From Paenarthrobacter ureafaciens (GTDB lineage: Bacteria; Actinomycetota; Actinomycetes; Actinomycetales; Micrococcaceae), in the NCBI RefSeq assembly GCF_004028095.1, contig NZ_SBHM01000007.1, forward strand, positions 2,170,001 through 2,234,000: a stretch of 64,000 bases of DNA, written 5' to 3'. The notes below the pieces were generated by a model. The model was not told the DNA's origin, did not search any database, and saw only the letters and a list, made by a program, of their open reading frames with translations. Shown here in pieces: positions 12,973 through 21,772 of the stretch (within the stretch, counting starts at the first letter, position 1; each line of letters starts with the position of its first letter). Position numbers and translations under genes: made by a program.

Positions 12973-14388
12973 TCAGTCGTCGGCGTCGGGGTATTCTTCC
13001 ACCTCGTCGTACCGGCCGGACTCTTCAACTTCCACTTCGAGGATCTTCAACATCTCGGTGTCCGGGTTCAGCATGATGGCGGCCTCGTCACGGCGGTGCC
13101 GCAGGACGGTGTCGATGTAGGACTGCACCGTCTCCGCGAGGGGGATGTGGCGGTCCTGCTTCTGGCTCATGTACCAACGGTGTTCGAGGACCTCGTGGAC
13201 CACCTCGGCGGGTTCGAGTTTTCCTGCCAGGTGCCGGGGGATGGACCGCACGATCGGTTCGAAGATCTGGCTGACCCAGGCATGGGCGCTGATTTCCTCG
13301 TCCAGTTCGGGGTTGTTGTCGGCACGGAACTGGTCCATGTCATTCAGCAACCTGCGGGCCTGGTTCTCCTGGGCGTCCAGGCCGGTCAAGCGCAGCAACC
13401 GGCGCTGGTGGTGCCCGGCGTCCACCACCTTGGGCTGCAGCTGGATCGTGGAACCGTCCGCCGTGGTCTTGATGGCATATTCCTCGACGTCGAAGCCGAG
13501 CTCGTTGAGCCTGCGGATACGCGCCGCCACCCGCCAGCGTTCGCCGAGTTCGAAGGACTCCTTCTCCGTCAGCTCGGCCCAGAGGCGCCGGTAGCTGTCC
13601 ATGATCAGTTCACTGGTAGCTACGGGGTCCACTTTCTCCTCGATGAGGCCGCCGTCCAGGAGATCCATGAGCTCGCCCGCAATATTCACCCGGGCAATCT
13701 CCAGATCGTACTCGCGTTGGCCCATGGAGAGGTCCGGGTACAGCTCACCGGTTTCAGCGTCCACGAGGTAGGCGGCAAATGCACCGGCGTCGCGGCGGAA
13801 GAGGGTGTTGGAGAGCGACACGTCGCCCCAGTAGAAACCGATGAGGTGAAGGCGGACCAGAAGCAGCGCCTGTGCATCGATGAGGCGGGTCAGCGTGTCC
13901 TTGCGGAGCATCTGGGAGAACAGTGCGCGGTACGGCATGGAGAACTTCAGATGCCGGGTGACCAGCACGGGGTTCAGCGGTTTGCCGTCCGCCGTCGTCC
14001 GGCCGGTGATGACCGCCACCGGCTCAACGCAGGGGACGTCCAGCCGGGCCAGCTTCCGGAGCATGTGGTATTCGTGCCGGGCCACGTGCTCAGAGGTTTC
14101 CTTGATGGCTATGACGGAGCCGCCAAGGTGCGCGAACCGGACAATGTGGCGGGAAATACCGCGGGGGAGTGCTGCCAGGAATTCAGCCGGCCAGTCCTCC
14201 AAGGCGATGTGCCAGGGAAGGTCCAGCAGTTCAGGATCGGCCGCTGCTGCGGTGATGTTGAGCGAACCGATGACGCTCGCCGGCGGGGTTGAGTCCTGCG
14301 CGCTCGCAGCTTCCTTCCGTGGGAGCTTGCCGATCTGCCCGTAGTCGGTAGGTTCGTCGTGCCACTGGGCTCCGTTTTGCTCGCTCAT
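12973..14388 (-). CDS. DUF4032 protein, protein-kinase-like fold
   Basis: 471 residues. A kinase-like core is visible: a lysine in SVIAIKETSEHVARHEYHML, then the catalytic-loop-like GDVSLSNTLFRR (Gly-Asp..Asn) and the metal-Asp segment YLVDAETGEL. This looks like an aminoglycoside- or RIO-type kinase. The C-terminal third matches DUF4032 and ends acidic (EEYPDADD). The function is unknown. ATG 14388 overlaps the TGA of the GH20 gene by 4 nt (ATGA), so translation is coupled to the hexosaminidase. Family assignment is good; kinase activity is inference. Confidence 0.88.
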   Translation of the reverse strand: MSEQNGAQWHDEPTDYGQIGKLPRKEAASAQDSTPPASVIGSLNITAAAADPELLDLPWHIALEDWPAEFLAALPRGISRHIVRFAHLGGSVIAIKETSEHVARHEYHMLRKLARLDVPCVEPVAVITGRTTADGKPLNPVLVTRHLKFSMPYRALFSQMLRKDTLTRLIDAQALLLVRLHLIGFYWGDVSLSNTLFRRDAGAFAAYLVDAETGELYPDLSMGQREYDLEIARVNIAGELMDLLDGGLIEEKVDPVATSELIMDSYRRLWAELTEKESFELGERWRVAARIRRLNELGFDVEEYAIKTTADGSTIQLQPKVVDAGHHQRRLLRLTGLDAQENQARRLLNDMDQFRADNNPELDEEISAHAWVSQIFEPIVRSIPRHLAGKLEPAEVVHEVLEHRWYMSQKQDRHIPLAETVQSYIDTVLRHRRDEAAIMLNPDTEMLKILEVEVEESGRYDEVEEYPDADD

Positions 14389-15977
14389 GCCTCAATTGTT
14401 CCGTATTCGGTGGTGTTGTTCGGTTCAGTGAAGGGATCGGCCGGTGTGGCGGACCATTCGACGTCGGCAGCCGGCTGGAAGGTGACCCCCTGGTTGGCGA
14501 GCCGCTCGCCGAAGCCGCCCAGCCGACGTCGGAAGTCACCAAGGCTTCGGGCCTCCTGTGGCGACCACGCCACTTCCGCGAGGGAAACCGCACGCGGGTA
14601 CAGCAGCCAGTAGGCCTGGCGGTTGCCGCGGACGGTTTCGGTCCATAGGGGACCTTCGACGCCCAGGATGTGCTGGTCTTCAAGGCCGCCTTGGGCGGGG
14701 TTCCACTGGTAGTACTCGGACCAGGTGAAGGGGCCGCCGTCAACCCAGGACAGTCCGATGGGGCTGGTGGAATCGTACTTTTGGTCCAGGTACGTCCGGT
14801 CGGCAGGAGACATGATGACCTTGGCAGTACCTTGTTCGGCCTTGTTCAGTACTTGCCCGAAGTCTCCGAACCAGTACTGCACCACGCTTCCATCCGGCAG
14901 ATCCGCTTCGGCCGCCTCGTTCCAGCCCACCACGGTCTTGCCGGTGGCGGCGCCGATCCTTGCGAACTCCCGGACCATGGCGAGGTAGTTTTCGTGGCCG
15001 GTCACGTGGGCCTCGTCCCCGCCGATGTGCAGATATGGGCCGTCCGTGATGGCGGCAACCTGCCCCAATACCTCGCTGACGAACTCGTAGGTGGCGGGAA
15101 TGTCTGCGTCCAGCGTGGAGTACCCCACCTCACCCGTGGCGTTCATGGGTTTGGCCATGCCATCAGGGTTGAGCCGGGGCACGGCTGCCAATGCTGCATT
15201 GACGTGGCCCGGGAGGTCGATCTCGGGAACCACCGTGATGTTGCGGGCGGCTGCGTAGGCCTGGATGTCCCGGTAGTCCTGTTGGGTGTAGAAACCCGTC
15301 CGACCGGGCGTGAGGCCAACGCCAGGGTGGTTCACGGCCCCGCCCACTGCCGTGAGGGTGGCGTACTCCAGCCCGGAGGGGTTGTTCTCCGGTTCATGGA
15401 TCTCGATGCGCCATGCTTGGTCGTCCGTCAGGTGCAGGTGCAAGGCGTTGAACTTGAGCTGCGCCATGACGTCGATTTGTTCCTTAACCTCGGCAACGGT
15501 GAAGAAACTGCGCACAACGTCAAGCATCAAACCGCGGTACCGGAAGCGGGGAGCATCTTTGATTTCGACGGCGGGGACCGTCCAGTCGCGTTGCCTGTCC
15601 GTGTTTCCCGCGGGCCCGTCCGGCGGGGCTTCGATGGCGGGGTCGAACAACTGGCGGAGGGTCTGGATGCCGTTGAACAGCCCGGCCGGTGTGTCAGCCC
15701 GGACCCGTGCGCCTGCGTCGGTGACAGTCAGAGCGTAAGCCTCAGGGCCGCCGTCGAACGTTCTGGTCAGCTCCAGTGCCACGTCACCGGGCCGGAAATC
15801 GCTGACCAGCGGAAGTTCGTGGCCGGTAGCGCGACGCAGGAATGACGCGAGGTGCCCGGCAACGGGCACGGCGGCGCCGGTTGCGGAGATCCGGGTGGCG
15901 CCGCCCAAGGTGAAAGCCCGGCCATCCAGGACGGCGACGTGCACAGGCTTGGGGATGAGGAGTTCCGTGACGTTCAT
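14385..15977 (-). CDS. Beta-N-acetylhexosaminidase, GH20
   Basis: 530 residues. The N-terminal GH20b alpha/beta domain precedes a TIM barrel starting at FRYRGLMLDVVRSFF. The catalytic Asp-Glu pair is in HIGGDEAHVTG, preceded by LHLHLTDDQAWRIEI, all standard for GH20 substrate-assisted catalysis. No signal peptide is evident, so it probably acts on imported chito-oligosaccharides or muropeptide fragments in the cytoplasm. It lies upstream of, and is translationally coupled to, DUF4032. The sugar-ABC ATPase gene is the next gene upstream on the same strand. Confidence 0.95.
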   Translation of the reverse strand: MNVTELLIPKPVHVAVLDGRAFTLGGATRISATGAAVPVAGHLASFLRRATGHELPLVSDFRPGDVALELTRTFDGGPEAYALTVTDAGARVRADTPAGLFNGIQTLRQLFDPAIEAPPDGPAGNTDRQRDWTVPAVEIKDAPRFRYRGLMLDVVRSFFTVAEVKEQIDVMAQLKFNALHLHLTDDQAWRIEIHEPENNPSGLEYATLTAVGGAVNHPGVGLTPGRTGFYTQQDYRDIQAYAAARNITVVPEIDLPGHVNAALAAVPRLNPDGMAKPMNATGEVGYSTLDADIPATYEFVSEVLGQVAAITDGPYLHIGGDEAHVTGHENYLAMVREFARIGAATGKTVVGWNEAAEADLPDGSVVQYWFGDFGQVLNKAEQGTAKVIMSPADRTYLDQKYDSTSPIGLSWVDGGPFTWSEYYQWNPAQGGLEDQHILGVEGPLWTETVRGNRQAYWLLYPRAVSLAEVAWSPQEARSLGDFRRRLGGFGERLANQGVTFQPAADVEWSATPADPFTEPNNTTEYGTIEA

Positions 15978-16019
15978 GCCGTTCTCCTTCTGGTCCGATG
16001 CCGCTACGGGGCGGGTTAA

Positions 16020-16059
16020 AGCGATAACGGCCCGACGCGGGGGTCGGGCCGTTATCGCT
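16020..16059 (-). terminator. Hairpin between the ABC ATPase gene and GH20
   Basis: A perfect 17-bp stem (16020-16036 with 16043-16059, 6-nt loop), in the position to end the minus-strand transcript of the ATPase gene. Confidence 0.65.
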
Positions 16060-16066
16060 ACTTCAG

Positions 16067-16192
16067 GTCGGTGGGTGGGCCCACGCCGACAGGGTTCCCT
16101 GGCCGAAGCGAAGCGAGGCTAGGGGTCGGTGGGTGGGCCCACGCCGACAGGGTTCCCTGGCCGAAGCGAAGCGAGGCTAGGGGGTCGGTGGG
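16067..16192 (+). repeat. 58-bp direct tandem repeat, two copies plus a partial third
   Basis: The block beginning ggtcggtgggtgggcccacg at 16067 recurs exactly 58 bp on at 16125; a third start (ggtcggtggg) appears at 16183. Each unit contains the palindrome gtgggcccac and inverted pairs cagggttccctg and cctggcc..ggctagg. It is noncoding, 3' of the ABC ATPase stop. Confidence 0.9.
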
Positions 16193-16194
16193 GA

Positions 16195-17277
16195 TTAGTC
16201 GCCCAGGCGGAGGCCGGTCTTGGTGTCGAACAGGTGCACGTGGCCGGACTGCGGACGGACGAAGATGGACTCGCCCTTCATCGGAGGACGGCGGCCGTCA
16301 ACACGGGCCACGATGTCGTGGCTCTTGCCGTCGAGGGTGGTGTGGCCGTAGACGTAAGCGTCGGCTCCGAGCTCTTCCACGACGTCCACCTCAACCTGGA
16401 GGCCTTCGCCCTGAGGAGCGGTCTCGAGGTCCTCCGGACGGGTACCGACGGTGACCGTCTTGCCCGAAGCGTCATCGAGGACATCGTGCGGAACGGGGTA
16501 GACCGTGCCGCCGAACTGGACGCCGCCGTCAACAACCGGCAGTTCCAGCAGGTTCATGGCGGGGGAGCCGATGAAGCCTGCAACGAAGACGTTCTGCGGG
16601 CGGTCGTACAGGTTGCGCGGGGTGTCGACCTGCTGGAGGAGGCCGTCCTTCAGCACTGCGACGCGGTCGCCCATGGTCATTGCCTCGACCTGGTCGTGCG
16701 TCACGTAGACGGTGGTGACGCCGAGGCGGCGGGTCAGGGACGCGATCTGGGTACGGGTCTGGACACGGAGCTTGGCGTCCAGGTTGGACAGCGGTTCATC
16801 CATGAGGAAGACCTGCGGGTTACGGACGATTGCGCGGCCCATGGCGACACGCTGGCGCTGACCACCGGAGAGGGCCTTCGGCTTGCGGTCCAAGTACTGC
16901 TCAAGGTCAAGAAGCTTTGCGGCTTCACGGACACGCTCTGCGCGCTCTTCCTTGGAGACGCCGGCGATCTTCAGGGCGAAGCCCATGTTGTCGGCAACAG
17001 TCATGTGCGGGTACAACGCGTAGTTCTGGAAAACCATCGCGATGTCGCGGTCCTTCGGCGGAACGTCGGTGACGTCGCGGTCGCCGATCAGGATGCGGCC
17101 TGCGTTGACGTCCTCCAGGCCTGCGAGCATGCGCAGGGAAGTGGACTTACCGCAACCGGAGGGTCCAACGAGGACCAGGAATTCGCCATCAGCGATGTCG
17201 ATGTTCAGCTTATCGACGGCGGGCTTATCAGTGCCCGGGTACAGACGCGTAGCGTTGTCAAAAGTAACTGTTGCCAC
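16195..17277 (-). CDS. Sugar ABC transporter ATP-binding protein (UgpC/MsmK/SugC family)
   Basis: 360 residues. ABC ATPase with Walker A GPSGCGKST, Q-loop VFQNYALYPHMT, signature LSGGQRQRVAMG, Walker B VFLMDEPLSNLD, and a C-terminal OB/TOBE domain typical of carbohydrate importers. No permease or binding protein is adjacent, so it is probably a shared ATPase serving several sugar transporters. GTG 17277 is chosen because aaggga lies 9 nt upstream and the family starts MATVTFD; the upstream in-frame start at 17295 would add only six residues and lies on the ribosome site. Confidence 0.95.
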   Translation of the reverse strand: MATVTFDNATRLYPGTDKPAVDKLNIDIADGEFLVLVGPSGCGKSTSLRMLAGLEDVNAGRILIGDRDVTDVPPKDRDIAMVFQNYALYPHMTVADNMGFALKIAGVSKEERAERVREAAKLLDLEQYLDRKPKALSGGQRQRVAMGRAIVRNPQVFLMDEPLSNLDAKLRVQTRTQIASLTRRLGVTTVYVTHDQVEAMTMGDRVAVLKDGLLQQVDTPRNLYDRPQNVFVAGFIGSPAMNLLELPVVDGGVQFGGTVYPVPHDVLDDASGKTVTVGTRPEDLETAPQGEGLQVEVDVVEELGADAYVYGHTTLDGKSHDIVARVDGRRPPMKGESIFVRPQSGHVHLFDTKTGLRLGD

Positions 17278-17408
17278 AGTTATCAATCCCTTCACCGGCA
17301 GGTACGTGCCGGACGATCCGTAGTGAATGGTTCTTGTTTTTCAGTTGAAACTCCCCGGCCGGAGCCGAGGAGTCGCCCGTGGCGCCGCACGATGCTGTGC
17401 GTCACGTC

Positions 17409-17424
17409 ACATACGAGAGTATGT
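17409..17424. promoter_or_regulatory. Inverted repeat acatac-gaga-gtatgt upstream of the ABC ATPase gene
   Basis: Two perfect 6-bp arms around a 4-nt centre, 132 nt upstream of the ATPase start in a 206-nt gap. It could be a regulator site; no clear promoter was matched to it. Confidence 0.35.
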
Positions 17425-17483
17425 CAGACTTTTTGACGAACTGTCGAACTGTTACGAAGGTCACATGAAATTCTGTTCGCGAT

Positions 17484-18287
17484 TCATGCGGAGCCAACGG
17501 CGCGGCGTCGTTCCCGGAGCAGCGCTTCCAGGAGTTCGGCCACATGTACCGGAGCTTCCACCCGGTACGCTGCCTGCGTGAAATCCAGGCCCACCTTGAT
17601 GCCGACGTCCCCGGGCAGGAGCCTGCCCAGCGCGTCCTCGTCCGTGACGTCGTCACCGGCAAACAGGACCGCGGTGGCTCCGGTGGCCTGGCGGAGGAAC
17701 TCCACGGCCTCGCCCTTGGACGCTTGGATCACCGAGGTTTCCAGCACCCGTTTGCCGGATTTCAAGTACACCCCCGGACGGTCCTGCAATTCCAGGCGGG
17801 CGGCCTGGACGGCGTCCTCGGCCACGTCGTCGTCCGCCAGCCGGGTGTGGAGCACCACGCCTGCCGGCTTGTCTTCCAGCAACGTGCCGGGAGCGACGTT
17901 GACGATGCCGGCGAGCACCTCGCGCACCGAAGCCAGGCGTTGCCGCTGCTCGTCATCCAGTTCCAGTCCGAGGGATCCTTCTCCCATCCAGACTTCCGCC
18001 CCGTGGCTTCCGATCAGAAGCGTCGTTTCCGGCGGGGAGGCGACCGCGCGCAGGCTGTCCAGGGCGCGTCCCGAGATGAGTGCCGTCGTCGTGCGCGGAA
18101 GCCCAGCGAGTTGCTCCAAAGCCGCAGCCGACCGGGGAAGCGGGCGGGCGTCGGACGCATGATCGACGATCGGGGCAAGCGTGCCGTCGAAGTCGAGGGC
18201 AACCAGCAGGTGTTCCGTATCGGCGATGCGGCGGACCGCGTCGAGCAGCTCCGGCGCCAGGGAGAGGGGGGTCTGCTCAGCTGTCAT
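17484..18287 (-). CDS. otsB: Trehalose-6-phosphate phosphatase
   Basis: 267 residues of the HAD superfamily. The nucleophile motif is ALDFDGTLAPI, motif II is TALISGR, and the acidic motif IV is LFAGDDVTDEDAL. Length and motifs are normal for OtsB, which dephosphorylates trehalose-6-phosphate in the cytoplasm. ATG 18287 lies inside the end of otsA (11-nt overlap), so the two are co-translated. Longer in-frame starts extend into otsA and lack similarity to the family. Confidence 0.95.
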   Translation of the reverse strand: MTAEQTPLSLAPELLDAVRRIADTEHLLVALDFDGTLAPIVDHASDARPLPRSAAALEQLAGLPRTTTALISGRALDSLRAVASPPETTLLIGSHGAEVWMGEGSLGLELDDEQRQRLASVREVLAGIVNVAPGTLLEDKPAGVVLHTRLADDDVAEDAVQAARLELQDRPGVYLKSGKRVLETSVIQASKGEAVEFLRQATGATAVLFAGDDVTDEDALGRLLPGDVGIKVGLDFTQAAYRVEAPVHVAELLEALLRERRRAVGSA

Positions 18288-19779
18288 CGCGCACCACCTT
18301 TTCCTTGAGCGCAGCCAGGAAGTCCGCGGACCAGTGGTCGACGTCGTGGTCAAGGATCTGCTTGCGCATCAGCTTCATGCGGCGGCGGGCTTCCTTGGGG
18401 TCCAGTTTGATGGCCCGCAGGATCGATGACTTCAGCCCGTCGATGTCGTGCGGATTGACCAGCAAGGCCTGCTTCAGCTGGTCGGCAGCGCCGGCGAACT
18501 CGCTGAGGACCAAGGCTCCGTCATCCTCGGAGCGGGCCGTGACGTACTCCTTGGCCACCAGGTTCATGCCATCCCTCAAGGCCGTGACCAGCATGACGTC
18601 GGCCGCCAGGTAGAGGGCCACCATCTCTTCCACGGGGTAGCTGTGGTGCAGGTAGCGGACGGCCGTGTTCTGGATGGTGTCGTAGGTGCCGTTGATCCGG
18701 CCCACCGTGCCTTCGATTTCTTCCCGCAGGAGGCGGTACTGCTCCACGCGTTCCCGGCTGGGGCTTGCCACCTGGATCAGGGTGGCGTCTTCAACCTTGA
18801 TGTGCCCGTCGGCCAGGAGTTCCTCGAAGGCCTTCAGCCTGTGCCCGATGCCCTTGGTGTAGTCGAGCCTGTCCACGCCCAGCAGGATGGTCTTGGGATC
18901 GCCGAGGTCCTTGCGGATCTGCCGGGCCCGTTCGATGATATCCGGCCGCGTGGCGAGCTGGCGGATCTGGTCCACGTCGATCGAGATGGGGAACGCCTGG
19001 GCGCGGGCAATGTGCGTGACCTGTCCGTCCTGTCCCTTGACGTGGACCTGCTGCTGCTTGACGCTTGCGCCCAGGAAGCGGCGGGCTGACCGCATGAAGT
19101 TGCCGGCGTCGCTGGGGCGCTGGAAGCCGAGGAGGTCGGCGCCGAGCAGGCCGTCAATGATCTCGCGCCGCCACGGCAACTGCGCGAAGATTTCCGGCGG
19201 CGGGAAAGGAATGTGGTTGAAGAAGCCGATCTTCAAGTCCGGGCGGGCTTCCCGGAGCAGCCTGGGGACAAGCTGCAGCTGGTAATCCTGCACCCACACC
19301 GTGGCCCCGTCCGCGGCATGGCGGATGACGGCGTCGGCAAACTTCTTGTTCACCTGGCGGTAGGAGTCCCACCATGTCCGGTGGAATTCCGGCGGCGCGA
19401 TGACGTCGTGGTAAAGCGGCCAGATGGTGGCATTGGAGAATCCCTCGTAGTAGAGCTCCACTTCGTGGCTGCTCAACTGGACCGGGACGAGGTCCATGCC
19501 TTCGTGGCTGAAAGGACGCACTGTCTCGTCCGGGGCGCCGTGCCACCCGACCCATGCGCCGTCGGACTTCGTCATCATGGGCGCCAGTGCGGTCACGAGG
19601 CCGCCGGGGGACCGGCGCCAGCCGTCACCGCCGTTAGTATCGCCGTCGTTGCTGTAACGGTCCACGGGCAGGCGGTTGGACACCACCATGAAATCGAACG
19701 TGCTCGCCGTGGGCTTCTGCGTGGGTGAGGCCCTAACGCCCTGTTCCGTCGTGAGTTTTTCGCTTGCCAAATCCTGCAT
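18277..19779 (-). CDS. otsA: Alpha,alpha-trehalose-phosphate synthase (GT20)
   Basis: 500 residues. OtsA joins glucose from a nucleotide sugar to glucose-6-phosphate. Visible motifs are FMVVSNRLPVDR at the N-terminus, WVGWHG, VWVQDYQLQLVPRLLR, HIPFPPPE, and VDRLDYTKGIGHRLKAFEEL in the donor-binding half. ATG 19779 is preceded by agggggc at good spacing; longer frames upstream look noncoding. It heads the otsAB operon and diverges from the DsbA-like gene. Confidence 0.96.
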   Translation of the reverse strand: MQDLASEKLTTEQGVRASPTQKPTASTFDFMVVSNRLPVDRYSNDGDTNGGDGWRRSPGGLVTALAPMMTKSDGAWVGWHGAPDETVRPFSHEGMDLVPVQLSSHEVELYYEGFSNATIWPLYHDVIAPPEFHRTWWDSYRQVNKKFADAVIRHAADGATVWVQDYQLQLVPRLLREARPDLKIGFFNHIPFPPPEIFAQLPWRREIIDGLLGADLLGFQRPSDAGNFMRSARRFLGASVKQQQVHVKGQDGQVTHIARAQAFPISIDVDQIRQLATRPDIIERARQIRKDLGDPKTILLGVDRLDYTKGIGHRLKAFEELLADGHIKVEDATLIQVASPSRERVEQYRLLREEIEGTVGRINGTYDTIQNTAVRYLHHSYPVEEMVALYLAADVMLVTALRDGMNLVAKEYVTARSEDDGALVLSEFAGAADQLKQALLVNPHDIDGLKSSILRAIKLDPKEARRRMKLMRKQILDHDVDHWSADFLAALKEKVVRDDS

Positions 19780-19875
19780 TACTGCCCCCTGGGGTTGCTG
19801 TGACTCGCTTCCCAGCCTACCGGCGGAATCTTCAGGGGCGGTTGATCGTTCAACCACCGGGCGGTTGCGTGTGCG

Positions 19876-19893
19876 GCAAACCTTCAGGTTTGC
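19876..19893. promoter_or_regulatory. Inverted repeat gcaaacc-ttca-ggtttgc between otsA and the DsbA-like gene
   Basis: Perfect 7-bp arms in the divergent 167-nt promoter region. It may be an operator or a short mRNA hairpin. The overlap with a promoter was not resolved. Confidence 0.35.
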
Positions 19894-19946
19894 TCCCGTA
19901 AACTGGCCCCGTTGCCACTTCGACATCGAGTAACCACGAGGAATTG

Positions 19947-20825
19947 ATGAGTCCCGCAAACGAACCACGCCTGTCCAAGGCCGAGCGCACAGCCCAGGCC
20001 CGCGAACAAGCGCGCAAGATCCGCGAAGAACAGCTTAAGAAGGAGAAGCGCAACAAGCTCCTGATTGGCTGGGGCATCGTGGTTGCCGTCGTGGCGATCC
20101 TCGTGATCATCGCACTCGTGGTGGTCCAGAACATCCAGAACAGCGCCCCCATCGCGGACAGCGGCCCCACCCCGGCCAACGGCAACGTCCACGGCGGCGT
20201 GACGCTGCTGGCCAACAACGAAGTAGTCAAGTCGGAGCCCGCAACGGTGAACGTGGCCGATGTCCCGGCTCCGCTGACCACCAAGCCGGCTACCGTGGCC
20301 GCTCCAGGCGCCGAGGCCGAAGCCGGCAAGCCGGTCAAGGTTGTTGCCTACATCGACTTCATCTGCCCGGTCTGCAAGCGCTTCGAAACCACTTACGGTG
20401 AATCGCTGACCAACCTGCGCAACGAAGGCAAGATCTCCCTCGAGTACCGGCCGCTTGGTTTCCTGGACCAGCAGTCCACCACCAACTACTCCTCACGCGC
20501 CGCGAACGCTGCCGCCTGCGTCGTGAACACCTCGCCGGAGAAGTACGCCGACTTCTTCAACCTCCTGTTCGAGCGCCAGCCGTCCGAAGGCGGTGCAGGC
20601 ATTTCCGACAAGGACCTCAAGGCCATGGCCACTGAAGTCGGAGCCGCCAATATCGACTCCTGCGTGGATAACAAGGAGTTCCGCCCGTACGTGAAGGTCG
20701 CCACGCAGGAAGCTGCCGCGATCGGTATCACCGGCACGCCTACCGTCTTTGTCGACGGCAAGCAGTGGGACGGGTCCACCGACCTTAACGCAGAGATCCA
20801 GGCGGCCATCAGCGCCAAGGGCTGA
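19947..20825 (+). CDS. Membrane-anchored DsbA-family thiol oxidoreductase
   Basis: 292 residues. A charged N-terminal helix (KAERTAQAREQARKIREEQL) precedes one membrane span (about residues 36-58, GIVVAVVAILVIIALVVV). The extracytoplasmic thioredoxin-fold domain carries the active site CPVC in YIDFICPVCKRFE and a cis-Pro loop (GITGTPTVFVDG). It resembles the actinobacterial DsbA/MdbA class that forms disulfides in secreted proteins. ATG 19947 follows gaggaa closely. It is transcribed divergently from otsA. Confidence 0.92.
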   Translation: MSPANEPRLSKAERTAQAREQARKIREEQLKKEKRNKLLIGWGIVVAVVAILVIIALVVVQNIQNSAPIADSGPTPANGNVHGGVTLLANNEVVKSEPATVNVADVPAPLTTKPATVAAPGAEAEAGKPVKVVAYIDFICPVCKRFETTYGESLTNLRNEGKISLEYRPLGFLDQQSTTNYSSRAANAAACVVNTSPEKYADFFNLLFERQPSEGGAGISDKDLKAMATEVGAANIDSCVDNKEFRPYVKVATQEAAAIGITGTPTVFVDGKQWDGSTDLNAEIQAAISAKG

Positions 20826-20841
20826 TTCTCAGCCACGTACG

Positions 20842-20880
20842 ACGGCGGCCGATTGCCTCTTCCGGGAGGCGACCGGCCGT
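20842..20880 (+). terminator. Imperfect hairpin after the DsbA-like gene
   Basis: acggcggcc..gcctc pairs with gaggc..ggccgt across a tight loop, followed by tgttgt. It separates the gene from tRNA-Thr. Confidence 0.45.
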
Positions 20881-20995
20881 TGTTGTCTCCGGGCGGGGCT
20901 GTCCTGCGCTGAATTTCCTTGTGGGGGACGGTCTGGGCTAACCTTGTCTAGCGTTCTTTAGCGAGTGTCCAGCACAGGCTGGCATCGTTCATCGC

Positions 20996-21072
20996 GCCTC
21001 CTTAGCTCAGTTGGCCAGAGCACCTGTCTTGTAAACAGGGGGTCGCCGGTTCGAATCCGGCAGGGGGCTCCA
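20996..21072 (+). tRNA. tRNA-Thr (anticodon TGT)
   Basis: A 77-nt cloverleaf. Acceptor gcctcct pairs with agggggc, D-arm agctcagttggccagagc, anticodon stem cctgt/acagg with loop cttgtaa (anticodon tgt), T-arm gccggttcgaatccggc, and an encoded CCA at 21070-21072. It reads ACA codons. No integrase or 3'-end duplication is visible nearby. Confidence 0.96.
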
Positions 21073-21181
21073 CTAACTCCTCTTTCCGGCGGACCACCAC
21101 CGGAATGAGGGGTTTTCCGTATTCGCGGGCCGGCGTCATCACGGCGTGCCGGGCCGTTGCCGCGGCATGCATACTGGCTCT

Positions 21182-21733
21182 ATGCAGACCACTGTGCTGG
21201 TGGAAGGTGAAAGCGACAAGGTGGCCGTGGAGACGCTGGCCGCCAAGCTTGGCCATGACCTGGCGGCAGAGGGCGTCACGGTGGTACCCATGGGCGGCGC
21301 CACCAGCATCATCCACTTCCTGGACCGTTACGGGCCCAGCGGCGCAGACCATAGGCTCCTGGGGTTGTGCGATGCAGGCGAATCTCCCGGCATTGCCAGG
21401 GCGCTGAGCCGTGCGGGCATCGGTCCCGGAACGTTGGCCGAACTTGGGTTCCACGTCTGCCACGAGGACCTGGAAGACGAACTCATCCGTGCCCTTGGAA
21501 CGGAGAACGTCCTGAATGTCATTGAAGAACAGGGCGAACTGGCATCGTTCCGGCTCCTGCAGCGTCAACCGTCGCTCCGGGACCGCCCGGTGACGGACCA
21601 ACTGCGGAGATTCTTCGGCGGCCGCAGTGGCAACAAGGTCCGGTATGCAAGGTTGTTGGTTGAGGCACTGCCCGACGGCGAGGCGCCACTGCCGTTGGGA
21701 CTCCTCGTTGCCTCGTTCGCAGCCGGGAACTGA
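21182..21733 (+). CDS. Stand-alone TOPRIM domain protein (OLD-nuclease-like)
   Basis: 183 residues. The N-terminal TTVLVEGESDKVAVETLA is the TOPRIM glutamate strand, and LLGLCDAGES resembles the acidic second motif. Together they match the TOPRIM half of OLD-family endonucleases, but no ATPase domain is fused or adjacent. Whether it cuts nucleic acid or transfers nucleotides is unknown. ATG 21182 is 8 nt after catact, consistent with leaderless translation. It lies between tRNA-Thr and a converging antiporter gene. Confidence 0.8.
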   Translation: MQTTVLVEGESDKVAVETLAAKLGHDLAAEGVTVVPMGGATSIIHFLDRYGPSGADHRLLGLCDAGESPGIARALSRAGIGPGTLAELGFHVCHEDLEDELIRALGTENVLNVIEEQGELASFRLLQRQPSLRDRPVTDQLRRFFGGRSGNKVRYARLLVEALPDGEAPLPLGLLVASFAAGN

Positions 21734-21772
21734 ACAGCACACGTCCGCGTGTCCGGGGCTTCGTCGCAACCG

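Noticed and set aside
12538..14292. A 584-codon plus-strand frame over gntR end and DUF4032
   Set aside because: Antisense to DUF4032, low-quality composition, no ribosome site.
14670..15845. A 391-codon plus-strand frame opposite GH20
   Set aside because: No domain; GH20 motifs clearly on the minus strand.
16067..16192. 58-bp repeats as a CRISPR array
   Set aside because: The copies abut directly with no unique spacers, and there are no cas genes.
16129..17436. A 435-codon plus-strand frame opposite the sugar ABC ATPase
   Set aside because: Antisense to a gene with all ABC motifs; starts within the noncoding 58-bp repeat.
20996..21733. tRNA-Thr as an integration site of a mobile element
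   Set aside because: No integrase, no duplicated tRNA 3' end, and ordinary genes follow.
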